A DNA stretch of 64,000 bases from contig NZ_CACVCG010000046.1 in NCBI RefSeq assembly GCF_902729435.1, positions 157,050-221,049 on the forward strand. The letters are read 5' to 3'. The notes beneath the pieces were generated by a model that ran no database searches, was not told where the DNA came from, and was given only the letters and a program-made list of their open reading frames with translations. Both the position numbers and the translations under genes were made by a program. The stretch's first letter is position 1. Each line of letters opens with the position of its first letter. The DNA comes from Magnetospirillum sp. UT-4 (GTDB lineage Bacteria; Pseudomonadota; Alphaproteobacteria; Rhodospirillales; Magnetospirillaceae). This document shows, piece by piece, positions 16,530-24,888 of this stretch.

Positions 16530-17246
16530 CTACACCACCACCCGCACCGTCTCCGGCATCGGCACCGGCGCTTCCGCCGGAGACTCCCAGCCGCGCGACG
16601 CCTCGCCGATATCGTCGCCGGACCTGGCAAAATCGCCGGCGATGTCGTCCAGCTCGCGGTCCTGGGCGTCCTTCTGGCGGGCCAGACGCAGGGCGAAGTC
16701 CATCAGCCGCTTCAGCTGCGCGTAAAGCTCGGACGCGTCGTCGAGGCCGGAGCGGTCGGCGATGGCGGCCTGGTTGCGCTGGTACCGGGCCAGGGCGACG
16801 TCGCGCATGGCCTCGCCCGGCGGCCGGGCCGCCACCACCTCGCCCAGCGGCCGGGCCGCCACCACTTCGCCCGCCGGCCGGGCCGCCACTTCGGGCGATG
16901 TCGCGTCCTTGGCGGGATCGGCCGGCAGCGGATCGGGGCCGGCGTCGCACCAGTCCCGCGCCGCGCCTGCGACCCGCCGCGCCAGGTCGCGGATCTGCCG
17001 CGCCGCCGCTTTGGGGTCGAGCATGCTGACCAGCGCCAGCGCCGCGATCTGGCGCTTCAGGGCGTCGAGGGATTGGCGGGCCAGCGCCTTGCGTCCGCGG
17101 GCAAGGTCCACCGCCAGCTGGAGCGGCCCGCGCGGAGCCTCGTCCAGCCGCTTCGCCACCGCCGCCGCCTGGGCGGTGCGTTCGGTCATGGGGATTTTCG
17201 CCAAGGCGCCCGGCCCCGCCGGCGCCGCACCGATTCTGGTCGTCAT
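16530..17246 (-). CDS. Hypothetical protein with short Ala/Arg/Pro repeats (238 aa)
   Basis: I do not recognise the family. The 238 residues are predicted mostly helical, rich in Ala, Arg and Asp, with no signal peptide or membrane segment. Three imperfect copies of a nine-to-ten-residue unit, AARPxGEVV, lie around residues 130-156, encoded by tandem DNA repeats at about 16811-16895. The ATG at 17244-17246 opens MTTRIGAAPAGPG. It lies downstream of ecm in the same direction with a 152-bp gap. It could be a storage-granule or nucleoid-associated protein by composition, but that is guesswork. Confidence 0.65.
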   Translation of the reverse strand: MTTRIGAAPAGPGALAKIPMTERTAQAAAVAKRLDEAPRGPLQLAVDLARGRKALARQSLDALKRQIAALALVSMLDPKAAARQIRDLARRVAGAARDWCDAGPDPLPADPAKDATSPEVAARPAGEVVAARPLGEVVAARPPGEAMRDVALARYQRNQAAIADRSGLDDASELYAQLKRLMDFALRLARQKDAQDRELDDIAGDFARSGDDIGEASRGWESPAEAPVPMPETVRVVV

Positions 17247-17398
17247 GTCCGCCTCCGTTCTGGAGCACCGGACCATTTTCGCGCCGATGGGCAACAAAAG
17301 GCAACCAGGACAGTACGGTGAGGGGGCAGCCACTTTCCCCGACGCCCCCTCACCGCGCCGCCGCTCGCGGGGCGTTGCCCGCGGCGGCGGTTTCCGGT

Positions 17399-19378
17399 TC
17401 AGGCGGCGGCCGCCCGGTCGCCGACCAGGGCGACGATGTCGCCCATGATGGCGGTGATGTCGTAATCCTTCGGCGTGTAGATGCGGGCGCAGCCGGCGGC
17501 CTGCAGCATGCGGGCGTCCTCGGGCGGGATGATGCCGCCGGCCACCACCGGGATGTCGGCCAGGCCGGCCTGGCGCATGCGCTCCAGCACCTCGGTGACC
17601 AGCGGCACGTGGCTGCCCGACAGGATCGACAGGCCGACCACGTGCACCCCTTCCTCCAGCGCCGCGTTGACGATCTGGGCGGGGGTCAGCCGGATGCCCT
17701 CGTAGACCACCTCCATGCCGGCGTCGCGGGCCCTGACGGCGATCTGCTCGGCGCCGTTGGAATGGCCGTCCAGGCCGGGTTTGCCCACCAGCATCTTGAC
17801 CCGGCGGCCCAGCCGGGCCGACACCGCGTCCACCTCGGCGCGCACCGCGGCGATCTTCTCGCCCTTGGACTGGGCGGCAGCGCGGGCGACGCCGGTGGGG
17901 GCGCGGTATTCGCCGAACACCTCGCGCAGGGTGGCGGCCCATTCGCCGGTGGTCACCCCGGCATGGGCGGCGGCGATGGAGGGTTCCATCACGTTGCGCC
18001 CTTCGGTGGCGGCGGCCCTGAGGCCGGCCAGCGCCGCCGCCACCGCCTTGGCGTCGCGCGACGCGCGAAAGGCGGCCAGCCGCTCGATCTGCTCGCGTTC
18101 GGCCGAGGCGTCGACGGTGAGGATGGAGCCGTCACCGGTGGTCAGCGGGCTGGGCTCGGTCTCGGTCCACTTGTTGACGCCGACCACCACCTGCTCGCCC
18201 GATTCGATGCCGGCGATGCGCCGGGCGTTGGATTCCACCAGCTTCTGCTTCATGTAGCTGGTTTCCACCGCCGCCACCGCGCCGCCCATCTCGCCGATGC
18301 GGCCCAGTTCGTCGCGGGCGTCGGCCATCAGCGCCTCGACCTTGGCGGCGATCTCCACCGAGCCGTTGAAGATGTCGCCGTATTCCAGCAGGTCGGTCTC
18401 GTAGGCGACGATCTGCTGCAGCCGCAGCGACCATTGCTGGTCCCACGGGCGCGGCAGGCCCAGCGCCTCGTTCCAGGCCGGCAACTGCACCGCGCGGGCG
18501 CGGGCATCCTTGGACAGCACCACCGACAGCATCTCCAGCAGGATGCGGTAGACGTTGTTCTCGGGCTGCGGCTCGGTCAGGCCCAGCGAGTTGACCTGCA
18601 CGCCGTAGCGGAAGCGGCGCAGCTTCTCGTCGGTGATGCCGTAGCGGTCGCGGCAGATCTCGTCCCACAGAGTGGTGAAGGCCCGCATCTTGCACAATTC
18701 GGTGACGAAGCGGATGCCGGCATTGACGAAGAAGCTGATGCGCCCGACCACCTGGGGGAAATCGGCCTCGGGCACCATCGGCTTGACGGTGTCGAGCACC
18801 GCCACCGCCGTGGCCAGGGCATAGGCCAGCTCCTGCTCGGGCGTCGCCCCGGCCTCCTGCAGATGGTACGAGCAGACGTTCATGGGGTTCCACTTGGGAA
18901 CCTCGCGGTAGGTGAAGGCGATGACGTCGCCGGTCAGCTTCAGGCTGGGCTGCGGCGCGAAGATGTAGGTGCCGCGCGACAGATACTCCTTGATGATGTC
19001 GTTCTGGGTGGTGCCGTTCAGGCTGGACCGCGCCGCCCCCTGCCGCTCGGCGGCGGCGATGTAGAGGGCGAGCAGCCACGGGGCCGGCGCGTTGATGGTC
19101 ATCGAGGTGTTCATCTTCTCGAGCGGGATGCCCTCGAACAGGGTCATCATGTCGCCGAGGTGGCAGACCGGCACGCCGACCTTGCCGACCTCGCCCTTCG
19201 CCAACACATGATCGGAATCGTAGCCCGTCTGCGTCGGCAGGTCGAAGGCGATGGACAGGCCGGTCTGGCCCTTGGCCAGGTTGGTGCGGAACAGCCGGTT
19301 GCTCTCCGCCGCCGAGCTGTGGCCGGAATAGGTCCGGAACAGCCAGGGCTTCTCGCGGGCGGGGATATGGTCGGTCAT
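17399..19378 (-). CDS. ecm: Ethylmalonyl-CoA mutase (B12-dependent)
   Basis: 659 residues with an N-terminal mutase barrel (about 1-500) and a C-terminal cobalamin-binding domain containing LDGHSNG (DxHxxG, around residue 540). It isomerises (2R)-ethylmalonyl-CoA to (2S)-methylsuccinyl-CoA. Its length, shorter than typical methylmalonyl-CoA mutases of about 715, the MeaA-like start (WLFRTYSGHSSAAESN) and its head-to-head position with ccr support Ecm over methylmalonyl- or isobutyryl-CoA mutase. An AAGGAAGG Shine-Dalgarno lies 8-16 bp before the ATG at 19376-19378. B12 dependence links it to cobS-cobT nearby. Confidence 0.92.
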   Translation of the reverse strand: MTDHIPAREKPWLFRTYSGHSSAAESNRLFRTNLAKGQTGLSIAFDLPTQTGYDSDHVLAKGEVGKVGVPVCHLGDMMTLFEGIPLEKMNTSMTINAPAPWLLALYIAAAERQGAARSSLNGTTQNDIIKEYLSRGTYIFAPQPSLKLTGDVIAFTYREVPKWNPMNVCSYHLQEAGATPEQELAYALATAVAVLDTVKPMVPEADFPQVVGRISFFVNAGIRFVTELCKMRAFTTLWDEICRDRYGITDEKLRRFRYGVQVNSLGLTEPQPENNVYRILLEMLSVVLSKDARARAVQLPAWNEALGLPRPWDQQWSLRLQQIVAYETDLLEYGDIFNGSVEIAAKVEALMADARDELGRIGEMGGAVAAVETSYMKQKLVESNARRIAGIESGEQVVVGVNKWTETEPSPLTTGDGSILTVDASAEREQIERLAAFRASRDAKAVAAALAGLRAAATEGRNVMEPSIAAAHAGVTTGEWAATLREVFGEYRAPTGVARAAAQSKGEKIAAVRAEVDAVSARLGRRVKMLVGKPGLDGHSNGAEQIAVRARDAGMEVVYEGIRLTPAQIVNAALEEGVHVVGLSILSGSHVPLVTEVLERMRQAGLADIPVVAGGIIPPEDARMLQAAGCARIYTPKDYDITAIMGDIVALVGDRAAAA

Positions 19379-19610
19379 TCCGGCTCACCTTCCTTTATGA
19401 TGCAGTGCAGCATAAGGCACTGAAATAGCACCACTTGCGACGTAAAATTACCCATCACCGGGGTTGCGCGAAACAAACTATCATTTTGTGCATTGCGAAG
19501 AAAGTCGGAAATCGCTACAACTCGGGTGCGGCCCCACGCTTGCGGAGAGGGGACAGCTACCCGCCGGGGCAAACCGGCGGCCTTTTGTTGCATTGCAAGG
19601 AGTGACTGGC
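19379..19610. promoter_or_regulatory. Divergent ecm/ccr control region with promoter, operator-like boxes and a leader hairpin
   Basis: On the plus strand a promoter candidate, TTGCGA (19493-19498), N17, TACAAC (19516-19521), would start ccr near 19528. A GTGCATTGCGAAG box overlaps its -35, and a related inverted repeat TTGCATTGCAA is at 19588-19598, just before the ccr Shine-Dalgarno (AAGGAG at 19598-19603). In the ecm leader a 21-bp imperfect palindrome spans 19395-19415. These could be sites for an acyl-CoA-responsive regulator, by analogy with TTTGCAAA-type boxes in related pathways; the regulator is unknown. Confidence 0.5.
19561..19587 (+). terminator. Terminator-like hairpin in the ccr leader
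   Basis: CCGCCGG at 19561-19567 pairs perfectly with CCGGCGG at 19574-19580, followed by CCTTTTGTT. It lies between the candidate ccr promoter and the start codon, so it might act as an attenuator rather than a terminator of any upstream gene, since ecm runs the other way. Confidence 0.5.
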
Positions 19611-20900
19611 ATGAGCGAAGCGGCGAAGCTGGCCGATGTCCGGCCCGGACAGGTGGTCAAGGATCTCTACGAGATCGGCGAGATTCCGCCGCTCGGCCAT
19701 GTGCCGAAGCAGATGTACGCCTGGGCCATCCGCAAGGAGCGCCACGGCACGCCCGACACCGCCATGCTGGTCGAGGTGGTCGAGACCCCCGAGATCGATC
19801 CGCACGAGGTGCTGATCATGGTGATGGCCGCCGGCGTCAACTACAACGGCGTGTGGGCGGCGCTGGGCAAGCCGATCTCTCCGTTCGACTACCACAAGGC
19901 GCCCTATCACATCGCCGGCTCGGATGCCTCGGGCATCGTCTGGGCGGTGGGCGCCAAGGTGAAGCGCTGGAAGGTCGGCGACGAAGTGGTGGTCCACTGC
20001 AACCAGGACGACGGCGACGACGAGGAGTGCAACGGCGGCGACCCGATGTTCTCGCCCAGCCAGCGCATCTGGGGCTACGAGACCCCCGACGGCTCCTTCG
20101 CCCAGTTCGCCCGCGTCCAGGCGCAGCAGCTGATGCACCGCCCCAAGCACCTGACCTGGGAAGAGAGCGCCTGCTACACCCTGACGCTCGCCACCGCCTA
20201 CCGCATGCTGTTCGGCCACCGCCCGCACATCCTGCGGCCCGGCCACAACGTGCTGGTGTGGGGCGCGGCCGGCGGCCTGGGGTCCATGGCGATCCAGCTG
20301 ATCGCGGTGGCCGGCGCCAACGCCATCGGCGTCATCTCGGAAGAGGACAAGCGCGACTTCGTCCTCGGCCTGGGCGCCAAGGGCGTCATCAACCGCAAGG
20401 ACTTCGACTGCTGGGGCCAGCTGCCCGACGTGGACGGCGACCAGGGGGCGTTCAAGGACTACATGAAGAAGGTCCGCGAGTTCGGCAAGGCCATCTGGGA
20501 CATCACCGGCAAGGGCAACGACGTCGATTTCGTGTTCGAGCACCCGGGCGAGGCCACCTTCCCGGTGTCGTGCAACGTGGTCAAGCGCGGCGGCATGGTG
20601 GTGTTCTGCGCCGGCACCACCGGCTTCAACCTGACCTTCGACGCCCGCTTCGTGTGGATGCGCCAGAAGCGCATCCAGGGCAGCCACTTCGCCAACCTGC
20701 TGCAGGCCGCCCAGGCCAACCAGCTGGTCATCGAGCGGCGCCTCGATCCCTGCATGTCCGAGGTGTTCAGCTGGGACGAGATCCCCGCCGCCCACATGAA
20801 GATGCTGAGGAACGAGCACAAGCCGGGCAACATGGCGGTGCTGGTCCAGGCCCTGAAGCCCGGCCGCCACACCGTCGAGGACTGCATCGAGGGCGAATAA
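19611..20900 (+). CDS. ccr: Crotonyl-CoA carboxylase/reductase
   Basis: 429 residues, the normal length. It reductively carboxylates crotonyl-CoA with CO2 and NADPH to (2S)-ethylmalonyl-CoA, the signature step of the ethylmalonyl-CoA pathway for acetyl-CoA assimilation. The MDR-type fold is clear: HIAGSDASGIVWAVG, NQDDGDDEECNGGDPMFSPS (a Ccr-specific insertion), the nucleotide-binding VWGAAGGLGSMAIQL, and the Ccr-type FEHPGEATFPVS and GTTGFNLTFDARFVWMRQK. AAGGAG at 19598-19603 fixes the ATG at 19611. It is divergent from ecm and followed by a strong terminator. Confidence 0.96.
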   Translation: MSEAAKLADVRPGQVVKDLYEIGEIPPLGHVPKQMYAWAIRKERHGTPDTAMLVEVVETPEIDPHEVLIMVMAAGVNYNGVWAALGKPISPFDYHKAPYHIAGSDASGIVWAVGAKVKRWKVGDEVVVHCNQDDGDDEECNGGDPMFSPSQRIWGYETPDGSFAQFARVQAQQLMHRPKHLTWEESACYTLTLATAYRMLFGHRPHILRPGHNVLVWGAAGGLGSMAIQLIAVAGANAIGVISEEDKRDFVLGLGAKGVINRKDFDCWGQLPDVDGDQGAFKDYMKKVREFGKAIWDITGKGNDVDFVFEHPGEATFPVSCNVVKRGGMVVFCAGTTGFNLTFDARFVWMRQKRIQGSHFANLLQAAQANQLVIERRLDPCMSEVFSWDEIPAAHMKMLRNEHKPGNMAVLVQALKPGRHTVEDCIEGE

Positions 20901-20912
20901 GTCTCGCATTGA

Positions 20913-20950
20913 GCCGCCGGCAGGGTGCGCCTTGCCGGCGGCATCTTTTT
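20913..20950 (+). terminator. Rho-independent terminator of ccr
   Basis: GCCGCCGGCA at 20913-20922 pairs with TGCCGGCGGC at 20933-20942, followed by ATCTTTTT. It lies 12 bp after the ccr stop and should separate ccr from the following ATPase gene. Confidence 0.9.
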
Positions 20951-20970
20951 AACGTAAAAATTTTTACGTT
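20951..20970. promoter_or_regulatory. Perfect 20-bp AT-rich palindrome upstream of the ATPase gene
   Basis: AACGTAAAAATTTTTACGTT is exactly self-complementary. It starts right after the T-run of the ccr terminator and ends 21 bp before the ATG of the ATPase gene at 20992, where an operator would overlap a promoter. Such AT-rich sequence stands out in this GC-rich window. Confidence 0.6.
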
Positions 20971-20991
20971 ATTCAGAAAAGCCGCCTAACC

Positions 20992-22470
20992 ATGCAGCAG
21001 AGCTGGGGATTTTACGGTCGAGCCCGTGAGATCGCCGAGATCCGGACCATCCTGGATCGCGGCCGCTGGTTCTTTTGCGCGATCTCGGGCCGCCGCCGCA
21101 TCGGCAAGACATCGCTGATCAGGGAGGCATTGCAGGCATCAGGAAAGCCGGTCATTTACGTCCAAATTCCAGATAGCGACGAACGCGGTGTCATACAAGC
21201 GTTTCAAGACGCCCTGGAAAGTTCAGGCCACACTGAAAAAAGCGCCCATAGCGTACGCACGTTCCAGGATGTCGTTACGCTCATTGACTTATATTGCGAC
21301 CTCGGCGTCGTCATTGTCCTTGATGAGTTCCAGTATTTTCACCGGAAAAGTATTTCGTCATTTCAATCCCTTCTCCAGGCCGAGGTTGACCAATTGCGCG
21401 ATACCTCTGGGGGCGGCCTGTTCGTGCTGGGCTCCATCCACACCGAGATGTCGGCCATTCTGGAAGAGCGCAACGCCCCGCTGTTCAGCCGCATCACTGA
21501 CCGCCTGACCCTGGAGCACTGGGATTTCGAGACCCTGTTCGAGATGTTCGCCGCCCACGGCATCGATGATCCCCATCACCAATTGTTCCTGTGGTCGCTG
21601 TTCGAGGGCGTGCCGAAATTCTACCGCGACGCCTTCGACCAGGGTGTGCTGATTCCCCATATCGACCATCGCCACCGCACCCTGCGCCGGCTGTTCTTCG
21701 AGGGCAGCTCACCGTTGCGGGACGAGGCCGACAATTGGTTCCTGCGGGAATTCCGCGGCCGCTACGACACCGTGCTGCGCCTGCTGGCCCGCCTGGGTCC
21801 CTGCAGCCACGGCCAACTGGCCGAGGAATTCGGCCGCGCCGGTACCGAGACGGAAAAGCAGCTGGGTGGCTACCTCAAGATTCTGGTCGACAACTACCGC
21901 ATGGTGGAACGGCAATTGCCGATCTTCGCCGGCAGGAAGGACCGCAAGGGCCGCTATGCCATCACCGACAACTTCCTGATGTCGTGGCTGGGGGCCCTGG
22001 CCAAGAACGTTTCCGCCGCCCGCATCATGCCTCTGGAAAAGCCGCTTGCCGCCGCCGACGAGGCCCTGGCTGCCGTCGAGGGCTTCACCTTCGAAAGGAT
22101 GGTCCGCCAGTTGACCGTCGAATGTTCGCGCAAGGGGCTGGGCGACTTCGCCTTGACCGAGATGGTCCAGGGCTACTGGAACAGCGCCGACATCGAGATC
22201 GATCTGGTCGCCATCGACGAAACGAACCGACGCATCCGTTTCGGCGCGTGCAAGCGCAACGCGGACAAGCACGATACCGGCGCCTTCGAAGGCCATGTCG
22301 GCCGCTTCCTGGACAGCAGGGAAGGCCGCCGTTTCCGCGACTGGACGGTGGAAAAGGCCTTGTACTCCCCGGCCTTCACCGGCTCCGCTCGAACTCATCT
22401 TGAGGCCAGCGGCTATCTCTGCCGCGACCTCGACGATTTCCGCCACCTGTTGTCCCCTCAGAAGGATTAG
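20992..22470 (+). CDS. AAA ATPase with C-terminal DUF234 (PD-(D/E)xK-like) domain
   Basis: 492 residues. The N-terminal STAND/archaeal-type ATPase domain (about 1-230) has FYGRAREI, Walker A SGRRRIGKTS (32-41) and Walker B GVVIVLDEFQYF (105-116). A winged-helix segment follows (about 250-340), then DUF234 (about 355-460) with IEIDLVAID and FGACKRN, resembling a PD-(D/E)xK nuclease core. The family is patchily distributed and its role is unknown; defence or mobile-DNA functions have been suggested for similar ATPases. The first ~400 bp are visibly less GC-rich than neighbours, hinting at transfer. It sits between ccr and mcd, 3 bp upstream of mcd. Confidence 0.85.
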   Translation: MQQSWGFYGRAREIAEIRTILDRGRWFFCAISGRRRIGKTSLIREALQASGKPVIYVQIPDSDERGVIQAFQDALESSGHTEKSAHSVRTFQDVVTLIDLYCDLGVVIVLDEFQYFHRKSISSFQSLLQAEVDQLRDTSGGGLFVLGSIHTEMSAILEERNAPLFSRITDRLTLEHWDFETLFEMFAAHGIDDPHHQLFLWSLFEGVPKFYRDAFDQGVLIPHIDHRHRTLRRLFFEGSSPLRDEADNWFLREFRGRYDTVLRLLARLGPCSHGQLAEEFGRAGTETEKQLGGYLKILVDNYRMVERQLPIFAGRKDRKGRYAITDNFLMSWLGALAKNVSAARIMPLEKPLAAADEALAAVEGFTFERMVRQLTVECSRKGLGDFALTEMVQGYWNSADIEIDLVAIDETNRRIRFGACKRNADKHDTGAFEGHVGRFLDSREGRRFRDWTVEKALYSPAFTGSARTHLEASGYLCRDLDDFRHLLSPQKD

Positions 22471-22473
22471 GCC

Positions 22474-24132
22474 ATGACCATCCTGCTCCCCGACCTTCTC
22501 GCCACCTGCCGCGACGCGCTGGCCACCGTCAAGGGCCTGCACGGCGCCGCCAAGGAGGCGGTGACGGCGCTGGTCGCCGTGAACGGCAAGGTCGATGGCG
22601 CCAGGCTGGAGGCCAACCAGCAGGCCGCCCACGGCTATGCCTGGCTGACCACCTACGTGGCGGCGCTGGAGCAGATGCTGGCCTGGGCCGAGCGGCTGGA
22701 GGCTGCGGGCAGGTTCGGCGAACTGGAGCAGCTGATGGTCCAATCGGCCTTCGGCGAATACGTGGCGCAGATCTACGGCGGCATCCCCATGAGCCAGGGC
22801 GAGCTGATCCGCCCGGCCGATCTCGGCCTCGACGCCAAGGGCTGCCACCTGCACGCCTCGGCCGCCACCGGCACCCTGCGCCGCCAGGGCAATGCCGCCC
22901 CGGTGCGCATGCGCATCGCCGAGCTGATCAAGGACGGCCACCATTTCGGCGAGCCCGGCCTGGACGACGAGACCCTGGACCTGATCCGCGAGCAGTTCCG
23001 CCGCTTCGTCGAGGACCAGGTGGTGCCCTATGCCCATGACTGGCACCTCAAGGACGAGCTGATCCCCATCGAGGTGGTCGATGCGGTGGCCGAGATGGGC
23101 GTGTTCGGCCTGACCCTGCCCGAGGAATACGGCGGCCTCGGCATGGGCAAGACCGCCATGTGCGTGGTCACCGAGGAATTGAGCCGCGGCTATATCGGCG
23201 TCGGCTCGCTGGGCACCCGCTCCGAGATCGCCGGCGAGTTGATCCGCCTGGGCGGAACCGAGGAACAGAAGCGGGAATGGCTGCCGAAGATCGCCACCGG
23301 CGAGATCCTGCCCACCGCCGTGTTCACCGAGCCCAATACCGGATCGGACCTGGGCAGCTTGCGCACCCGCGCGGTCAAGGACGGCGACACCTACGTGGTG
23401 ACCGGCAACAAGACCTGGATCACCCACGCCGCCCGCACCGACGTGATGACCCTGCTGGTCCGCACCGATCCCGCCACCAAGGACTGGAAGGGGCTGTCCA
23501 TGCTGATCGCCCCCAAGCCGCGCGGCACCGAATCCGATCCGTTCCCGGCCGCGGGCATGACCGGCGGCGAGATCAAGGTGCTGGGCTATCGCGGCATGAA
23601 GGAATACGAGCTGGGCTTCGACGGCTTCCAGGTGCCCGCCGCCAACCTGCTGGGCGGGGTCGAGGGCCAGGGCTTCAAGCAGCTGATGGAGACCTTCGAA
23701 TCGGCCCGCATCCAGACCGCCGCGCGGGCGGTCGGCGTCGCCCAGAACGCCATGGAGATCGGCCTGAAATACGCCAACGAGCGGGTCCAGTTCGGCAAGC
23801 CCATCTACGCCTTCCCGCGCGTCGCCTGCAAGATCGCCTGGATGGCGGTGGAGACCATGGTCGCCCGCCAGCTCACCTATTTCGCGGCGCGCGAGAAGGA
23901 CGGCGGCCATCGCTGCGACATCGAGGCCGGCATGGCCAAGCTGCTGGCCGCCCGCGTCGCCTGGTCCAACGCCGACAACGCGCTGCAGGTCCACGGCGGC
24001 AACGGCTATGCCGAGGAGTACCAGATCAGCCGCGTCCTGTGCGACGCCCGCATCCTCAACATCTTCGAGGGGGCCGCCGAAATCCAGGCCCAGGTCATCG
24101 CCCGCGGCCTGCTGTCGGGCGGACGGGGATAA
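22474..24132 (+). CDS. mcd: (2S)-methylsuccinyl-CoA dehydrogenase
   Basis: 552 residues, longer than ordinary acyl-CoA dehydrogenases (about 380) because of an N-terminal extension of about 150 residues, as in Mcd. It oxidises (2S)-methylsuccinyl-CoA to mesaconyl-CoA with FAD. Motifs: EYGGLGMGKTAMCVVTEELS, TEPNTGSDLGSLRT, the FAD-binding QVHGGNGYAEEYQISR and the catalytic-region FEGAAEIQ. The ATG at 22474 lies 3 bp after the ATPase stop, so it is probably co-transcribed with that gene rather than directly with ccr, which has its own terminator. With ecm and ccr it gives three consecutive pathway steps. Confidence 0.93.
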   Translation: MTILLPDLLATCRDALATVKGLHGAAKEAVTALVAVNGKVDGARLEANQQAAHGYAWLTTYVAALEQMLAWAERLEAAGRFGELEQLMVQSAFGEYVAQIYGGIPMSQGELIRPADLGLDAKGCHLHASAATGTLRRQGNAAPVRMRIAELIKDGHHFGEPGLDDETLDLIREQFRRFVEDQVVPYAHDWHLKDELIPIEVVDAVAEMGVFGLTLPEEYGGLGMGKTAMCVVTEELSRGYIGVGSLGTRSEIAGELIRLGGTEEQKREWLPKIATGEILPTAVFTEPNTGSDLGSLRTRAVKDGDTYVVTGNKTWITHAARTDVMTLLVRTDPATKDWKGLSMLIAPKPRGTESDPFPAAGMTGGEIKVLGYRGMKEYELGFDGFQVPAANLLGGVEGQGFKQLMETFESARIQTAARAVGVAQNAMEIGLKYANERVQFGKPIYAFPRVACKIAWMAVETMVARQLTYFAAREKDGGHRCDIEAGMAKLLAARVAWSNADNALQVHGGNGYAEEYQISRVLCDARILNIFEGAAEIQAQVIARGLLSGGRG

Positions 24133-24164
24133 TTCCGGTCACCCCCGGGCTTGCCCCACTTCTG

Positions 24165-24464
24165 TCCGGTTTAAATTTCGGCTGGCAATTGCCCCCCTCG
24201 CCCGCTTGCGGGAGAGGGGGGCGAGCGCCAGCGAGCCGGGGTGAGGGCGGCGCGCGTCGGCGCGCCCAAGACCTGGAGAAACCAGCGCTTTCGCTGTCGC
24301 GAAGCGCACCTCGCGGCGCGCACCCTCTCCCTCCCGTCGCTGTCGCGACGGGCCCCTCCCTCTCCCGCAAGCGGGCGAGGGTAATCCTGTCTACTTCGGC
24401 CAGCGTCACCCTGGACGCAGCCGTCACCAAGGGCTCCAGAAGGCAATCCGAAAATTAAACCGGA
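24165..24464. repeat. 300-bp nested-palindrome element, copy 2
   Basis: Near-identical to 15701-16000. The left terminal repeat TCCGGTTTAAATTTCGG carries one mismatch to the right one, and the C-run near 24191 is one base longer. The direct repeat GGGCTTGCCCC flanks it at 24147-24157 and 24472-24482. It begins 32 bp after mcd. Confidence 0.85.
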
Positions 24465-24575
24465 CAGCCGTGGGCTTGCCCCGGGGGTCGATGGCGCCCT
24501 CGAACCTAAATGCCCGGGGCTGATGCTGCCGGGCGACCGCGAGAGCGTCGAGCCGATGGCGGCACGGATTGAGCC

Positions 24576-24639
24576 TAGAGCGCGATGACATTAGGTCGGC
24601 GCACGGGGTGCGCCGACCTAATGTCTGAATCGCACTCTA
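24576..24639. repeat. Large near-perfect palindrome A
   Basis: About 64 bp from TAGAGCG to CACTCTA. The arms (GACATTAGGTCGGCGCAC and GTGCGCCGACCTAATGTC) pair perfectly around a GGG loop, with a few mismatches further out. Likely a dispersed extragenic palindrome. Confidence 0.75.
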
Positions 24640-24650
24640 ATTTATAGATT

Positions 24651-24711
24651 TAGAGCCGGATGCTATCAGGTTGGATCGCCTCGCGATTCAACCTGATAGC
24701 ATCCGGCTCTA
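24651..24711. repeat. Large near-perfect palindrome B
   Basis: 61 bp from TAGAGCCGGATGCTATCAGG to its complement ending CCGGCTCTA, with a loop around GGATCGCCTCGCGATT. The TAGAGC...GCTCTA ends resemble palindrome A, but the inner sequence differs, so they are related by design rather than by recent copying. Confidence 0.75.
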
Positions 24712-24885
24712 ACAGGGTGCGGAAAAACCCCTGTTTTTCTTTCGTCATTCCCGCGAAGGCGGGAATCCATGCCTCAGCACACAATATATTGCGGCCAGAA
24801 CGCCATATTGCCCCTGCATGGACCCCCGCCTTCGCGGGGGTGACGGATCAGAGGGTGGCAAGCAGAGTATTTCCGCACCCTGTTA
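24710..24885. repeat. 176-bp element with 16-bp terminal inverted repeats and internal REP hairpin
   Basis: TAACAGGGTGCGGAAA at 24710-24725 is repeated inverted at 24870-24885. Inside, the arms CGTCATTCCCGCGAAGGCGG (from 24743) and CCGCCTTCGCGGGGGTGACG (to 24845) form the common proteobacterial CGTCATTCCCGCGAAGG repeat; a similar unit is at 38075-38177. The right end is 3 bp from the stop of the 89-aa gene. Confidence 0.8.
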
Positions 24886-24888
24886 AGC

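Noticed and set aside
17399..19378. Methylmalonyl-CoA mutase
   Set aside because: Single-chain length of 659 and head-to-head position with ccr fit ethylmalonyl-CoA mutase better.
20913..20970. One bidirectional terminator comprising both the ccr hairpin and the 20-bp palindrome
   Set aside because: The palindrome is AT-only with no loop and lies after the T-run; an operator or promoter role upstream of the ATPase gene is more likely, although overlap of functions is possible.
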